Positions 17,649 through 25,807 of a DNA stretch of 64,000 nucleotides are shown piece after piece (within the stretch, counting starts at the first letter, position 1; each line of letters starts with the position of its first letter). The position numbers and the translations under genes are program-made. Source of the stretch: Anaerolineae bacterium (GTDB lineage Bacteria > Chloroflexota > Anaerolineae > Aggregatilineales > Phototrophicaceae); assembly GCA_022843745.1 (NCBI GenBank), contig JALHNB010000010.1, forward strand, positions 1 through 64,000, in the 5' to 3' direction. The notes beneath the pieces are model-generated. The model saw only the letters and a program-made list of their open reading frames with translations, was not told the origin of the DNA and did no database searches.

Positions 17649-18185
17649 TTAATCAATTTCAATATAGCGCTTCCAGGCATCCGGGCCGCTGCCAACAGCG
17701 ATCACCAGATAGCTGGTACGGGGAGTCTTTGGCTCCCACAGCAGTTTCATTCCAGCCTCGTTGGGCAGGCGGCTGCCTTTGCGATGATTGCAGAAGGAGC
17801 AGGCACAGGCTGTATTTGTCCATTGATCTTTGCCACCACGTGACCGGGGCAAAATGTGATCGACGGTAAAATCGCTCTTAACCAGGACTTTGCCGCGTTC
17901 GGTGGTGCCGGGCTGCGCACTACAATAGATACAGATATAGTTATCGCGAACCAGCACACCCTTCCGGCTCCAGTGGGCGCGACGACGCGGAACGTTCATA
18001 TAAGCGCGGAGTGCGATAACCGATGGAATAGGATATTTGTCGCGCACGGTGCGCAAAAAATTTCCACTTTGCTCTACGACAACAGCTTTCCCTGCCAAAA
18101 TCAGATTGATCGCGCGAGGGACAGTGATGACCGACAGCGGTTCCCAGGTACTGCCGTTGAGTAGGAGAACATGGCTCTGCGACAT
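17649..18185 (-). CDS. HNH endonuclease family protein
   Basis: A 178-residue protein with an HNH nuclease domain (about residues 80-140): a zinc-binding pair CIYC, the core VDHILPRSRGGKDQWTN and a second pair CSFCNHRKG. The N-terminal part (VLLLNGSTWEPLSVITVPRAINLILAGKAVVV) is the usual N-terminal half of this widespread stand-alone HNH group, whose cellular role is not established. GGAG precedes the ATG by 7 bases. A two-unit 33-base tandem repeat lies directly upstream and probably contains its control region. I see no transposase or guide-RNA locus beside it. Confidence 0.88.
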   Translation of the reverse strand: MSQSHVLLLNGSTWEPLSVITVPRAINLILAGKAVVVEQSGNFLRTVRDKYPIPSVIALRAYMNVPRRRAHWSRKGVLVRDNYICIYCSAQPGTTERGKVLVKSDFTVDHILPRSRGGKDQWTNTACACSFCNHRKGSRLPNEAGMKLLWEPKTPRTSYLVIAVGSGPDAWKRYIEID

Positions 18186-18217
18186 GGGGAAACTCCTAAA
18201 AGAACTGACAACTCCTT

Positions 18218-18283
18218 ATAGAACGGACTTATATTACACTATAGTTCGCAATAGAACAGATGTATATTGCACTATAGTTCACA
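18218..18283. repeat. Two 33-base tandem units with GAAC/GTTC half-sites before the HNH gene
   Basis: Units 18218-18250 and 18251-18283 match at 28 of 33 positions. Each has GAAC near its start and TATAGTTC near its end, so GAAC/GTTC half-sites alternate through the repeat. It lies 33 bases upstream of the HNH start and could be an operator; AT-rich parts (TATATT) could supply -10 elements. Confidence 0.75.
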
Positions 18284-18285
18284 GA

Positions 18286-18744
18286 TGAGTATAGCGCAAA
18301 TTTGCGTGTTTAGCTTTAACGTTCTGTGATGAAAAACGGCGGGAAACGGAGCCAACACCCTTTTTGCGCATCCCGCTTCTCGCCGATTAACCGATTTTGC
18401 AGATGGGCAAGGAATTTTATGCCTTGCTTGATTGATAAACACTGACCCTGCTGTTTCGAACCAGTTTGCCTAGTTAACAATAAATCTCGCCCAGGTTGCT
18501 TTCAGATTCCGGTCATGTCCTGTTGGGACTGACCGCGCTACTTCAACTGCTGATGAGCGCGGTCAGGTGGTGCTGCATATGGACTTGCGGTTTGGTCATT
18601 TTTTAGCACACGTCCATCCTTTCACGTCGGGTGCGACTCCGACACACGCTCTTACCTGACGTTTTCTATAAGACGTTCACCGGGGGCGTCAGGTTCCCGT
18701 TGCGGTGATGTCTGTGTTTCTGGTGGTACTTCCTGTACTTCCGG
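18286..18744. other. Gene-free stretch with several strong stem-loops
   Basis: I find no convincing ORF, tRNA, RNase P, tmRNA or SRP RNA signature in either strand. Structure is nevertheless obvious: an 11-bp perfect stem CTGACCGCGCT / AGCGCGGTCAG (18529-18539 with 18556-18566), an overlapping alternative stem GGTCA..TGACC (18511-18534), a short stem GTCGG..CCGAC (about 18626-18643), an 8-bp stem ACCTGACG / CGTCAGGT (18654-18661 with 18687-18694), and GCAAGG..CCTTGC (about 18404-18423). It may be a structured RNA or the remains of a mobile element. Confidence 0.4.
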
Positions 18745-18993
18745 CTATTTGACCAGCCGTAAGCGTGAGGCCGTATTTTTAGGTGTAACTTTTTCGATCT
18801 CGGCGATGGTTTCTTCAGCGGTGTATACCAAATCGCGAAGCCAGCCAACCATTTCGTCGCGTGTCAGCGTCGTTACCACATGCACATCGCCATCGCTGGC
18901 TGCTGAGTGTAACTCATCCAATGCCTGATACAGCGTAGCAAGACGTGCATCGTTGTAAAGAAGCTGAAGTTGTGACTGGTGAGTCTGTGCCAT
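18745..18993 (-). CDS. Small hypothetical protein
   Basis: 82 residues, not recognised. It is acidic and helical, with DVHVVTTLTRDEMVGWLRDLVYTAEETIAEIEKV in the middle and a basic end. The start is well supported: GAGGTGG lies 5-11 bases before the ATG. It is the last of several minus-strand small ORFs in a region with an excisionase-type HTH protein, and a terminator separates it from the two ORFs upstream, so it probably has its own promoter near 19000-19030. Confidence 0.6.
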   Translation of the reverse strand: MAQTHQSQLQLLYNDARLATLYQALDELHSAASDGDVHVVTTLTRDEMVGWLRDLVYTAEETIAEIEKVTPKNTASRLRLVK

Positions 18994-19030
18994 TTTTCCA
19001 CCTCAGTTGTTAAGGTCGTTCCAAGACAAA

Positions 19031-19070
19031 TAAAAAGGGCGTGAGATTTAGATTTCAGTCTCACGCCCTT
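19031..19070 (-). terminator. Rho-independent terminator after the HTH operon
   Basis: On the minus strand a perfect 12-bp stem AAGGGCGTGAGA / TCTCACGCCCTT with a 12-base loop is followed by TTTTATTTG. It closes the transcription unit that begins with the HTH gene at 19512. Confidence 0.88.
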
Positions 19071-19090
19071 CGAGAAGGAACTGTTCAGGT

Positions 19091-19297
19091 CTAGCCTATC
19101 CTTGGTGGGGGATACGCCTTCCTCAAGTGAGACCAAAATATGACGCGGTTCGGGTTTTTACCGAACGCTGATAACCAACTACCTGTTAGTGCGGCACTAT
19201 GACGCCGCAACGCAAAATAGAGGCCGAAGCGAGGCGCAATTTGGGCGCGTGATGGTGCTATTGGGTTTTTGACTCCAAGCATCCGTTGCAGACCCAT
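19091..19297 (-). CDS. Possible small coupled ORF
   Basis: 68 codons; the start ATG shares its A with the TAA of the HTH gene (TAATG), which would allow translational coupling, and the ORF ends 20 bases before the terminator. The product is basic and has no recognisable domain (MGLQRMLGVKNPIAPSRAQ opening). Composition is not clearly protein-like, so this may be chance. Confidence 0.3.
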   Translation of the reverse strand: MGLQRMLGVKNPIAPSRAQIAPRFGLYFALRRHSAALTGSWLSAFGKNPNRVIFWSHLRKAYPPPRIG

Positions 19298-19512
19298 TAA
19301 GCGCTCCTCTCCACAGCGGTATCGTCGAGCATCGCTAGGATACTCTCACCAGTAATGAACACGCGGCGCATACCATGTGGTTTACTCACTTTGAGGTAGC
19401 CATTCTTGATGAGTCGTTTCAGCGTACTAAGGCTAATGCCCAACGCTTCCGCGGCTTCCTGCCGAGAATAGATGGCTCCTGGTTCGATAAGCGATTTGAC
19501 TTGATTAGACAT
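19297..19512 (-). CDS. Excisionase-family helix-turn-helix protein
   Basis: 71-residue DNA-binding protein. IYSRQEAAEALGISLSTLKRLIKNGYLKVSKP is a MerR/excisionase-type winged HTH (about residues 14-45), followed by the strand RVFITGESILAML. I chose the ATG at 19512 rather than a GTG at 19521 because AAAGG lies 9-13 bases upstream of it. Such proteins serve as phage or plasmid excision factors or small regulators. No integrase, att repeat or phage gene is visible nearby. A strong promoter lies just upstream. Confidence 0.8.
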   Translation of the reverse strand: MSNQVKSLIEPGAIYSRQEAAEALGISLSTLKRLIKNGYLKVSKPHGMRRVFITGESILAMLDDTAVERSA

Positions 19513-19538
19513 GGAATACACCTTTCACAATCTGAGAT

Positions 19539-19567
19539 AGATTAGCATAGTCCGGTAAAGGTGTCAA
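19539..19567 (-). promoter_or_regulatory. Strong sigma-70 promoter of the HTH gene
   Basis: Read on the minus strand: TTGACA (19567-19562), 17-base spacer, TAATCT (19544-19539). Flanking copies of CACCTTT and AAAGGTG form an inverted repeat around the promoter and may be the binding site of the HTH protein itself. Confidence 0.75.
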
Positions 19568-19695
19568 GGGGTGTAAATGATCGGCTAATGCTGTTAAAAG
19601 TTTTTGAAAGGTCAAAAAAGACAAATTGCTACACAAATTCGGACTATTTTGCGTCCACGGGGCGCGGAATTGAGGTTTTATGAACTGCTACGGTC

Positions 19696-19725
19696 TTGAC
19701 AGGCGGCGCGAATCGGCGGCATAAT
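19696..19725 (+). promoter_or_regulatory. Promoter of the pheS T-box leader
   Basis: TTGACA (19696-19701), 18-base spacer, CATAAT (19720-19725). It starts about 325 bases upstream of pheS, leaving room for the whole T-box leader. Confidence 0.7.
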
Positions 19726-19729
19726 GAGT

Positions 19730-20004
19730 CCGTCAAAAGCTGTGACGGAGACAGTTTGCGGATTCCGCGCCAACAGGGAGCCAGCAGGCCATAGATTGAG
19801 AGCCTCGGCAGGTGGCAACCGCGAAATTCACTCCAGAGCTGACAGGTGAACTCATCCTTTTTGGGATGATAGTAGTCTGCTCCGCATACCCGGCGTAACA
19901 GGGAAAATGAGGTGGGCTGTTTTTTTTACAGCCAACCAGGGTGGTACCGCGGGAGATCATAACACGCTCTCGTCCCTGATGTTATTGGGGCGAGAGCGTT
20001 TTTA
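19730..20004 (+). promoter_or_regulatory. T-box riboswitch (tRNA-Phe sensing) before pheS
   Basis: The leader contains the hallmark T-box sequence CCAGGGTGGTACCGCG at 19936-19951. It is followed by an intrinsic terminator: stem ACGCTCTCG / CGAGAGCGT (19964-19972 with 19991-19999) and a T-run. Upstream is the long Stem I region; the likely specifier codon is TTC (Phe) at 19827-19829, followed by A as usual. Uncharged tRNA-Phe would pair with specifier and T-box bulge and favour the antiterminator, switching on pheS. A second T-box-like string, GGTGGCAACCGCG (19811-19823), lies in Stem I next to the specifier. Confidence 0.93.
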
Positions 20005-20050
20005 TTTGCACAAAATGATGGACGGTAAGGGTAAGGACTAGGGAGGAATA

Positions 20051-21085
20051 ATGCTTAATCAACTCGAATCACAATACAGCGAGTCGCTTGCGGCACTGGA
20101 AAACGTAACCGACAGCGAATCGCTTCATGCCTGGGAGATCAAATATCTGGGCAAAAAAGGCAGCGTCACGCTGCTTTTACGCAGCACTGGACAGCTTCCT
20201 GCCGAGGAACGTGCCAATTTTGGTAAACGTGCTAACGAAGTCAAAAATCTGCTGTTCGAAGCCTATGCCGCGCGCGAAAAGCTGGTTGCCGAGCAGGAAT
20301 TGGCACTCGATCTGGAAGAAGGTGCGCTCGATGTGACACTGCCGGGACGCGAACGCCCTGCTGGTGGCCTGCATCCCTCGACGCAAACACTGCGTCAGTA
20401 CGCTGAAATCTGGGCGGAGATGGGCTTCCAGGTGTATCGCAGCCGCGATGTGGAAACCGACGAATATAACTTCCAACTGTTGAACTTCCCGCCGCATCAC
20501 CCGGCGCGAGATATGCAGGACACATTCCATACCACCGAGCCGAACGTGATTCTGCGTACACAGACTTCGCCGGGGCAGATTCGCGCCATGCACGAACTCG
20601 GCGAAAACGGTACGCAGCCTATCCGCGTGATTCTGCCGGGGATGGTCTATCGCTACGAGCAAATCACGTCCCGCAGCGAAGTTCAGTTCAATCAGGTAGA
20701 AGGGTTGGCGATTGGTCATAACATCCGCATGAGTGATCTGAAAGGCACCGTCACCGAGTTCGCCAAACGGATGTACGGCGATAATGTGCGACTGCGCTTC
20801 CGAGCGTCCTACTTCCCATTCACCGAGCCGGGGATGGAAATTGATGTCGAGTGCTTCCTGTGTGGCGGCGAGGGCTGTCGCGTGTGCAAATATGCGGGCT
20901 GGCTGGAAATCGCGGGCAGCGGCATGGTGCATCCGAACGTGCTGCGCAACGGCGGCTACGACCCGACCATATGGAGTGGCTTCGCGTTCGGCATGGGGCC
21001 GGAGCGTGCGACCATGCTCAAGCACGGCATTCGCGATATTCGCTATTTCTGGGGCAACGATCTGCGCTTCCTGGAACAGTTCTGA
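20051..21085 (+). CDS. pheS: Phenylalanine-tRNA ligase alpha subunit
   Basis: Catalytic subunit of PheRS, which charges tRNA-Phe with phenylalanine. 344 residues, normal for the bacterial protein. An N-terminal coiled coil (about 1-90) precedes the class II core: HPSTQTLRQYAEIWAEMGF (motif 1 region), RDMQDTFHT and LRTQTSPGQIRAM (motif 2 region), and GFAFGMGPERATMLKHGI (motif 3). Four cysteines in the sequence CFLCGGEGCRVC (about residues 275-286) could bind zinc. GGGAGGA precedes the ATG. Expression should depend on the T-box leader upstream. Confidence 0.97.
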   Translation: MLNQLESQYSESLAALENVTDSESLHAWEIKYLGKKGSVTLLLRSTGQLPAEERANFGKRANEVKNLLFEAYAAREKLVAEQELALDLEEGALDVTLPGRERPAGGLHPSTQTLRQYAEIWAEMGFQVYRSRDVETDEYNFQLLNFPPHHPARDMQDTFHTTEPNVILRTQTSPGQIRAMHELGENGTQPIRVILPGMVYRYEQITSRSEVQFNQVEGLAIGHNIRMSDLKGTVTEFAKRMYGDNVRLRFRASYFPFTEPGMEIDVECFLCGGEGCRVCKYAGWLEIAGSGMVHPNVLRNGGYDPTIWSGFAFGMGPERATMLKHGIRDIRYFWGNDLRFLEQF

Positions 21086-21107
21086 CGTTGGGCGAATGTA
21101 TTTTATC

Positions 21108-21136
21108 GCGGGCGTAACAGCCGTGCGCCCCTACAA
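21108..21136. repeat. Dispersed element, GCCCCTACA family
   Basis: GGGCG (21110-21114) and CGCCC (21126-21130) enclose TAACAGCCGTG, followed by CTACAA. It lies just after the pheS stop. The stem is shorter than in other copies. Confidence 0.65.
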
Positions 21137-21160
21137 ACACATATTGAATTGGAATTAAAA

Positions 21161-21192
21161 GCTAACAGCTAATGGCTAACAGCTAGAAGCTA
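21161..21192. repeat. Low-complexity GCTAACAGCTA repeat
   Basis: GCTAACAGCTA occurs at 21161-21171 and again at 21175-21185, followed by GAAGCTAA. Part of the varied short intergenic repeats of this genome; it separates pheS from pheT. Confidence 0.7.
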
Positions 21193-21207
21193 AACGGAGA
21201 GAACACC

Positions 21208-23763
21208 ATGCAAGTACCCGTATCCTGGTTGAAAGATTATGTAGACATTGACATCCCGATTGAACTGCTGGCTGAACGGCTGACACTGGCTGGGCTGGAA
21301 GTCGGGAGCATTCATTATATTGGCGTACCGCAGGGTCACGTCGAAGGCATCCGCTGGCCGACCTCGAATCATCTGGTCTGGGATCGCGAAAAGTTGCTCC
21401 TCGGTGCGGTGCGCGAAGTGAAAAGCCACCCCAACGCCGATAAACTCGTCCTGGCGATGGTCGATTATGGCGGTGCTGACCTCGAACAATGCGTGACAGG
21501 TGCGCCAAATCTGTTCGAATATAAGGACAAAGGGGCGCTCAACCCGCCGCTGTGGGCAGTTTTCGCCGCTGAGGGCGCGGAAGTCTGGGACGGCCACAGT
21601 GACGAACCCAAGCGCATGATTCTGAAAGAGAAAGCCCTGCGCGGCATCCCGAATCGCAGTATGGTCTGCTCGGAAAAAGAACTCGGCATGTCCGAAGACC
21701 ACGAAGGGATCATTTTGCTGGAGGAGCAGCCTGGCCTGCGCCCTGGGATGCCGATTCAGGACGTGTTGGGCGACATTATCCTCGAAGTCGAGCTGACACC
21801 CAATCTGGCTCGCTGCTACAGCATCATCGGCGTGGCGCGTGAAGTGGCGGCGCTGCTGGATAAGCCGATGTGTTATCCTTCTTATGAGTTCGTGGCGGAG
21901 GGTGCGCCAATCGCTGGACAGGTTCAGATTGATATTCGCGAACCGGATTTGAATCCACGTTTCACCCTGTCGCTGATTCGCGATGTGACGATCAAGCCCT
22001 CGCCGCAGTGGTTGCAGCGCCGTCTGAAATTGGTCGGACAGCGCCCGATCAACAATATCGTGGACATCACCAATTACATCACGTTCGAGATCGGCCAACC
22101 GCTGCACGCTTTCGATTACGACAAGTTGGCGGCACGGGCGGCGGGCAAAATGCCAACGATCATCACGCGGCTGGCGACGGCAGGCGAGACACTGGAAACA
22201 CTCGATGAAGTTAAGCGCACACTCGAACCGCATAATATTCTGGTGTGTGATACGGCTGGCGTGTTAAGTTTCGGCGGGCTGATCGGCGGCGCGGAAACGG
22301 AAATTTCGCCGGAGACGAAAAATGTGCTGCTGGAAGGCGCAAACTGGAATTTCATCAATATCCGCCGCACGATGCAGTCGCAAAAAATTCAAACGGATGC
22401 CGGGGCGCGTTTCAGCCGGGGTGTTCATCCCAGTCAGGCTATTCTGGGCGTTCAGCGCGGCATCGAATTGATGCGCCAGACCAGCGGCGGAATTATCGCT
22501 AAGGGTATGATTGACACGTATCCGAAGCAGCAGCCAACGGTAAAAGTTGATCTGGCGATTAGCGAAATCGAGCGACTCCTGGGGATGGGTTTCACGGCAG
22601 ATGAAGCCGCGAAATTCCTGCGCCGTCTGGAATTTGATGTCAAAGCTGAGGGCGAGACGCTGCATGTCACCACGCCGGATTATCGCCTGGACATCACGGG
22701 GGACGATCCTGTGACCGGGCAGGCTGATCTGATCGAGGAAATCGCGCGTATCTATGGTTACGATAACATCCCGGACACGATCATCGCCGATGCAATGCCG
22801 CCGCAGTGGGCGAATATTCCGCTGGAACGCGAAGAACGCACCCGCGATATTCTGGTGGCCATAGGGCTGCGTGAAACGATCAGCTATCGCCTGACCTCGC
22901 CAGAACGTGAAGCACTGCTCATTCCGTCCGGCATGGAAGCGCCAAAAAATGGTGGTTATGTCGAATTGGCGAATCCGATATCTGCCGATAAAACCGCGAT
23001 GCGTCATACGCTGCTCATCAGTATGCTCGAAAATGCATTCAATAATCAGCGCTATAACGCCCGCCAGCAAATTTTTGAGATCGGCAATGTGTATTTCAAG
23101 CGCGAAGGCCAACTGCTGCCAGACGAGCCGCGCCGTCTGGGAATTCTGATGACCGGGCCGCGCCGCACGTCGAACTGGCTAAAGGACGATGCGGGCGGCA
23201 ACGTCGATTTCTATGACCTGAAAGGCGTTGTCGAAGAACTGCTCGTCGGTTTGCATCTGAGTGATGTGAGCTATGCCCGTGCCAGCCACCCCAGTTTCCA
23301 TCCGGGGCGTTCGGCACAGTTAAGTGTGGGCAAAACGGAAATCGGCACATTGGGTGAACTTCATCCCATCGTTGCCAGGACATTCGACCTCACCGCCGCA
23401 CCGATTCTCGTGGCTGAACTGGATTTGGATGCCCTGCTCGATCTGGTACAGGATAGGCATGAGGTCAAACCGCTGCCGATTACACCGCCCGTTTTGCAGG
23501 ATATTGCAATCGTGGTCAACGAGGAAACGCCAGCGGCAGCTGTCGAAGCCGTGATCGTCCAGGCAGGCGGCGATCTGCTCAAAGGTGTGAGTCTATTCGA
23601 TGTCTACCGGGGCGATCCGATCCCGACAGGCCAGAAAAGCCTCGCGTATAATCTGGTTTACCAGACCGACGAGCGCACGTTGAAAGACGAAGAAGTCGCG
23701 CGAGTCCACAAGCGCATCGTCAAGGCTGTCGAGCGCGAACTGGGCGCGAAGCTGAGAGCGTAA
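21208..23763 (+). CDS. pheT: Phenylalanine-tRNA ligase beta subunit
   Basis: Non-catalytic subunit of PheRS with editing and tRNA-binding domains; 851 residues. Domains in order: N-terminal helix (VPVSWLKDYVDI), tRNA-binding EMAP-like domain (REVKSHPNADKLVLAMVD, CVTGAPNL, about residues 70-200), B3/B4 editing domain (RPINNIVDITNYITFEIGQPLHAFDYDKL), B5 (about 410-520), the catalytic-like domain, and the C-terminal anticodon-binding fold (VLQDIAIVVNEETPAAAVE to RELGAKLRA). CGGAGAGAA precedes the ATG. It follows pheS after 122 bases of repeat sequence and is presumably co-transcribed under the T-box. Confidence 0.97.
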   Translation: MQVPVSWLKDYVDIDIPIELLAERLTLAGLEVGSIHYIGVPQGHVEGIRWPTSNHLVWDREKLLLGAVREVKSHPNADKLVLAMVDYGGADLEQCVTGAPNLFEYKDKGALNPPLWAVFAAEGAEVWDGHSDEPKRMILKEKALRGIPNRSMVCSEKELGMSEDHEGIILLEEQPGLRPGMPIQDVLGDIILEVELTPNLARCYSIIGVAREVAALLDKPMCYPSYEFVAEGAPIAGQVQIDIREPDLNPRFTLSLIRDVTIKPSPQWLQRRLKLVGQRPINNIVDITNYITFEIGQPLHAFDYDKLAARAAGKMPTIITRLATAGETLETLDEVKRTLEPHNILVCDTAGVLSFGGLIGGAETEISPETKNVLLEGANWNFINIRRTMQSQKIQTDAGARFSRGVHPSQAILGVQRGIELMRQTSGGIIAKGMIDTYPKQQPTVKVDLAISEIERLLGMGFTADEAAKFLRRLEFDVKAEGETLHVTTPDYRLDITGDDPVTGQADLIEEIARIYGYDNIPDTIIADAMPPQWANIPLEREERTRDILVAIGLRETISYRLTSPEREALLIPSGMEAPKNGGYVELANPISADKTAMRHTLLISMLENAFNNQRYNARQQIFEIGNVYFKREGQLLPDEPRRLGILMTGPRRTSNWLKDDAGGNVDFYDLKGVVEELLVGLHLSDVSYARASHPSFHPGRSAQLSVGKTEIGTLGELHPIVARTFDLTAAPILVAELDLDALLDLVQDRHEVKPLPITPPVLQDIAIVVNEETPAAAVEAVIVQAGGDLLKGVSLFDVYRGDPIPTGQKSLAYNLVYQTDERTLKDEEVARVHKRIVKAVERELGAKLRA

Positions 23764-23779
23764 AACGGAAAGTACAATT

Positions 23780-23860
23780 TGACGCAAGGGCGCAGAGAAC
23801 GCAAGGAAATGCAAAGAGAAAATTTTCTGCGTCTTTGCCTCTCTGCGTCCCTGCGTTAAG
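23780..23860. repeat. Long imperfect inverted repeat of ACGCAGAG type
   Basis: GACGCAAGGGCGCAGAGAAC to GCAAAGA (23780-23817) faces TCTGCGTC to CTGCGTTAAG (23826-23860) with an A/T-rich loop. The elements (CGCAGAG, CTCTGCG) are purine-rich on one arm and pyrimidine-rich on the other. It lies between pheT and the kinase gene and may work as a terminator-like hairpin. Confidence 0.75.
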
Positions 23861-23889
23861 TTCTTAAATGTATTTTTGGAGTTTGTTTT

Positions 23890-25323
23890 ATGACCGCTGA
23901 TTCCCTTACCCTCGCGATTGATGTTGGCTCGTCATCCGTCCGTGCCATGATTTTTGATGCTCAGGGCGACGCGCTGGACGGTGTATTCGTCCAGAAACAA
24001 TACACGACGGACACCACGCCCGATGGTGGTGCGACTATTGACGCGCAGACGATGTGCGATCTCATTTTCGAGTGTATTGATGAGGCGCTCTCACAAGCGG
24101 GCGTGAACGCCGAACGCATCGAACGGGTGGCGATGGATACGCTGGTCGGCAATCTGATGGGCATGGACGCGAACGGCAAGCCGACCACGCCCATTTATAC
24201 GTGGGCAGATACACGTGGTGGTGATGTAGGCGAACAGCTTAAAACGGAGCTTGATGCGGTCAATTACACCTGGCGCACGGGCAGTCGGATTCATACCAGC
24301 TATTGGCCTGTGCGCTTGCTGTGGCTGCGTGAAAATGAGCCGGATTCATTTGGGCAAACAAAATTCTGGCTTTCGCTCGGCGAATATGCGCTCTATCGTA
24401 TTTTTGGCGAACGGCGGATCAGCCTGAGTACCGCGTCGTGGAGTGGCCTTCTGAATCGCCATGAACTGGAATGGGATGCTAAAACGCTCAAAATGCTGCC
24501 TGTCGAAATCGAGCAGCTATCGACTCTCTCTGGCGATGCGTTTCAGGGTTTGAGCGAAAAATGGGCATCGCGCTGGCCTGCGCTGAAAAATGCACAGTGG
24601 TTTCCCTCGATTGGCGATGGTGTCGCCTCGAATCTTGGCGCAGGCTGCTGCACACCGGATCGCGTGGCGATTTCTGTCGGCACCAGCGGCGCGATGCGCG
24701 TGGTCGTGCAGGGGACACCCGTCGATACACCGGACGGCTTGTTCGTCTATCGCGTCGATTCGAATCGCTCGTTGGTCGGCGGGGCGTTGAGCAACGCGGG
24801 CAATCTCTACGGCTGGCTGACGGGGATTCTCAAAACGGACGAGAATTTGCAAGCCGCCGTTGGCGAGATCGCGCCAGATAGTCATGGGCTGACGATTCTG
24901 CCGTTTCTGGCAGGCGAACGCGCTCCCGGCTGGAATGACCGCGCACAAGCCGTGTTTATGGGCATGACGTTTGACACCAAACAGGAAGATTTGATTCGCG
25001 CGGCCTTAGAATCCGTTTCCTATCGTTTTTATCAGGTCGCAAAGCGCTTAAAGCCGCTGCTTCCCAAAGATGTCGTTTATGTCGCCAGCGGTGCGCCCGT
25101 ATTGAATTCGCCTGTGTGGATGCAGATTTTAGCGGACGTGCTGGGTGCGCCTGTTTACGCCAATGGTTATACGGAGGCGACGATTCGCGGGGCAGCATTT
25201 TTAGCGATGGGCATTGATCCCACGCCAGAATTGGGGGTTGGCTACGAACCCAATATGGACAATCATAAAATCTATCAGGCGGCGGTGGAACGACAGCAAG
25301 CACTCTACAAAAAACTGCTGTAG
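23890..25323 (+). CDS. FGGY-family carbohydrate kinase (gluconokinase-like)
   Basis: ATP-dependent sugar kinase, 477 residues. Phosphate-binding opening LAIDVGSSSVRAMIFDAQG, the first-domain segment DTLVGNLMGMD..TPIYTWADTR and the second-domain AISVGTSGAMRVVV and LPFLAGERAPGWNDRAQAVFMG with YVASGAPVLNSPVWMQILADVLG define the FGGY fold. The AGERAPGWN block with RTGSRIHTSYWPVRLLWL resembles gluconokinases of the GntK/XylB type, so gluconate is the best guess. It stands alone: no sugar transporter or pathway gene adjoins it. Confidence 0.85.
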   Translation: MTADSLTLAIDVGSSSVRAMIFDAQGDALDGVFVQKQYTTDTTPDGGATIDAQTMCDLIFECIDEALSQAGVNAERIERVAMDTLVGNLMGMDANGKPTTPIYTWADTRGGDVGEQLKTELDAVNYTWRTGSRIHTSYWPVRLLWLRENEPDSFGQTKFWLSLGEYALYRIFGERRISLSTASWSGLLNRHELEWDAKTLKMLPVEIEQLSTLSGDAFQGLSEKWASRWPALKNAQWFPSIGDGVASNLGAGCCTPDRVAISVGTSGAMRVVVQGTPVDTPDGLFVYRVDSNRSLVGGALSNAGNLYGWLTGILKTDENLQAAVGEIAPDSHGLTILPFLAGERAPGWNDRAQAVFMGMTFDTKQEDLIRAALESVSYRFYQVAKRLKPLLPKDVVYVASGAPVLNSPVWMQILADVLGAPVYANGYTEATIRGAAFLAMGIDPTPELGVGYEPNMDNHKIYQAAVERQQALYKKLL

Positions 25324-25324
25324 A

Positions 25325-25783
25325 TCACGACGTTTTCAGCATATCCTCGACTGAAAAGCGCTGTTTGAACGTGAATGCCTGTGGTGTAGGGCCATTTTTC
25401 CGCAAAAGCTCAAGTTTTATTTTTGCCTCGTCTACCGTTGGGATATGCCCGGCGGGAATCCACCACATCACCGTTGCCGATTGCTCCATCAGTTCAAACC
25501 ACTCTTTGCGGCGGCGGAAAACCTGCGCGTGGTCGCTTTTATAAACATACTGGTATAAATCGTCAACCGATTTCCACACCGACATATTCACGAGCATATA
25601 CTCTTCATCGAACGCCCGAATCGACGTGGCATCGCCGGATTCACTCTGTAACCGCCAGATAAAGCCGGGTGCGCTGTCGGCGATGGCGTTCACAGGCTCC
25701 AGCCATGCGACAAAATCCGCCATGATCGGGCTTTCCAGCGGCGCACGCATCAGCGCAATGTTGAGTTGGGCAATATGGTACAT
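25325..25783 (-). CDS. DUF3291 (ABM-superfamily) protein
   Basis: 152 residues. HIAQLNIALMRAPLESPIMADFVAWLEPVNAIADSAPGFIWRL opens the protein as in DUF3291 members, followed by LVNMSVWKSVDDLYQYVYKSDHAQVFRRRKEWFE, a dimeric ferredoxin-like alpha-beta barrel core related to antibiotic-biosynthesis monooxygenases. No function is established for the family. AGGAGG precedes the ATG. Last of three minus-strand genes with the membrane protein and glycosyltransferase upstream; convergent with the FGGY kinase with a one-base gap. Confidence 0.88.
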   Translation of the reverse strand: MYHIAQLNIALMRAPLESPIMADFVAWLEPVNAIADSAPGFIWRLQSESGDATSIRAFDEEYMLVNMSVWKSVDDLYQYVYKSDHAQVFRRRKEWFELMEQSATVMWWIPAGHIPTVDEAKIKLELLRKNGPTPQAFTFKQRFSVEDMLKTS

Positions 25784-25807
25784 TTTTTTATTCCTCCTGA
25801 TGCGATT

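Noticed and set aside
17649-18185. HNH gene as a TnpB/IscB-like RNA-guided nuclease
   Set aside because: At 178 residues it lacks RuvC parts, and the N-terminal half matches the ordinary stand-alone HNH group.
18440-18480. TTCGAA-type string as a tRNA T-arm
   Set aside because: The flanking stems do not pair as a 5-bp T-stem and no acceptor or anticodon arm can be drawn.
17649-19600. Calling the HNH-HTH region an integrated prophage or plasmid
   Set aside because: No integrase, capsid, replication or att repeat is visible; one excisionase-like protein is too little evidence.
19733-19960. 75-codon ORF on the minus strand
   Set aside because: It lies wholly within the T-box leader, whose hallmark motif and terminator explain the sequence.
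20177-21025. 282-codon ORF opposite pheS
   Set aside because: Shadow of pheS; His/Arg-rich composition and no start signal.
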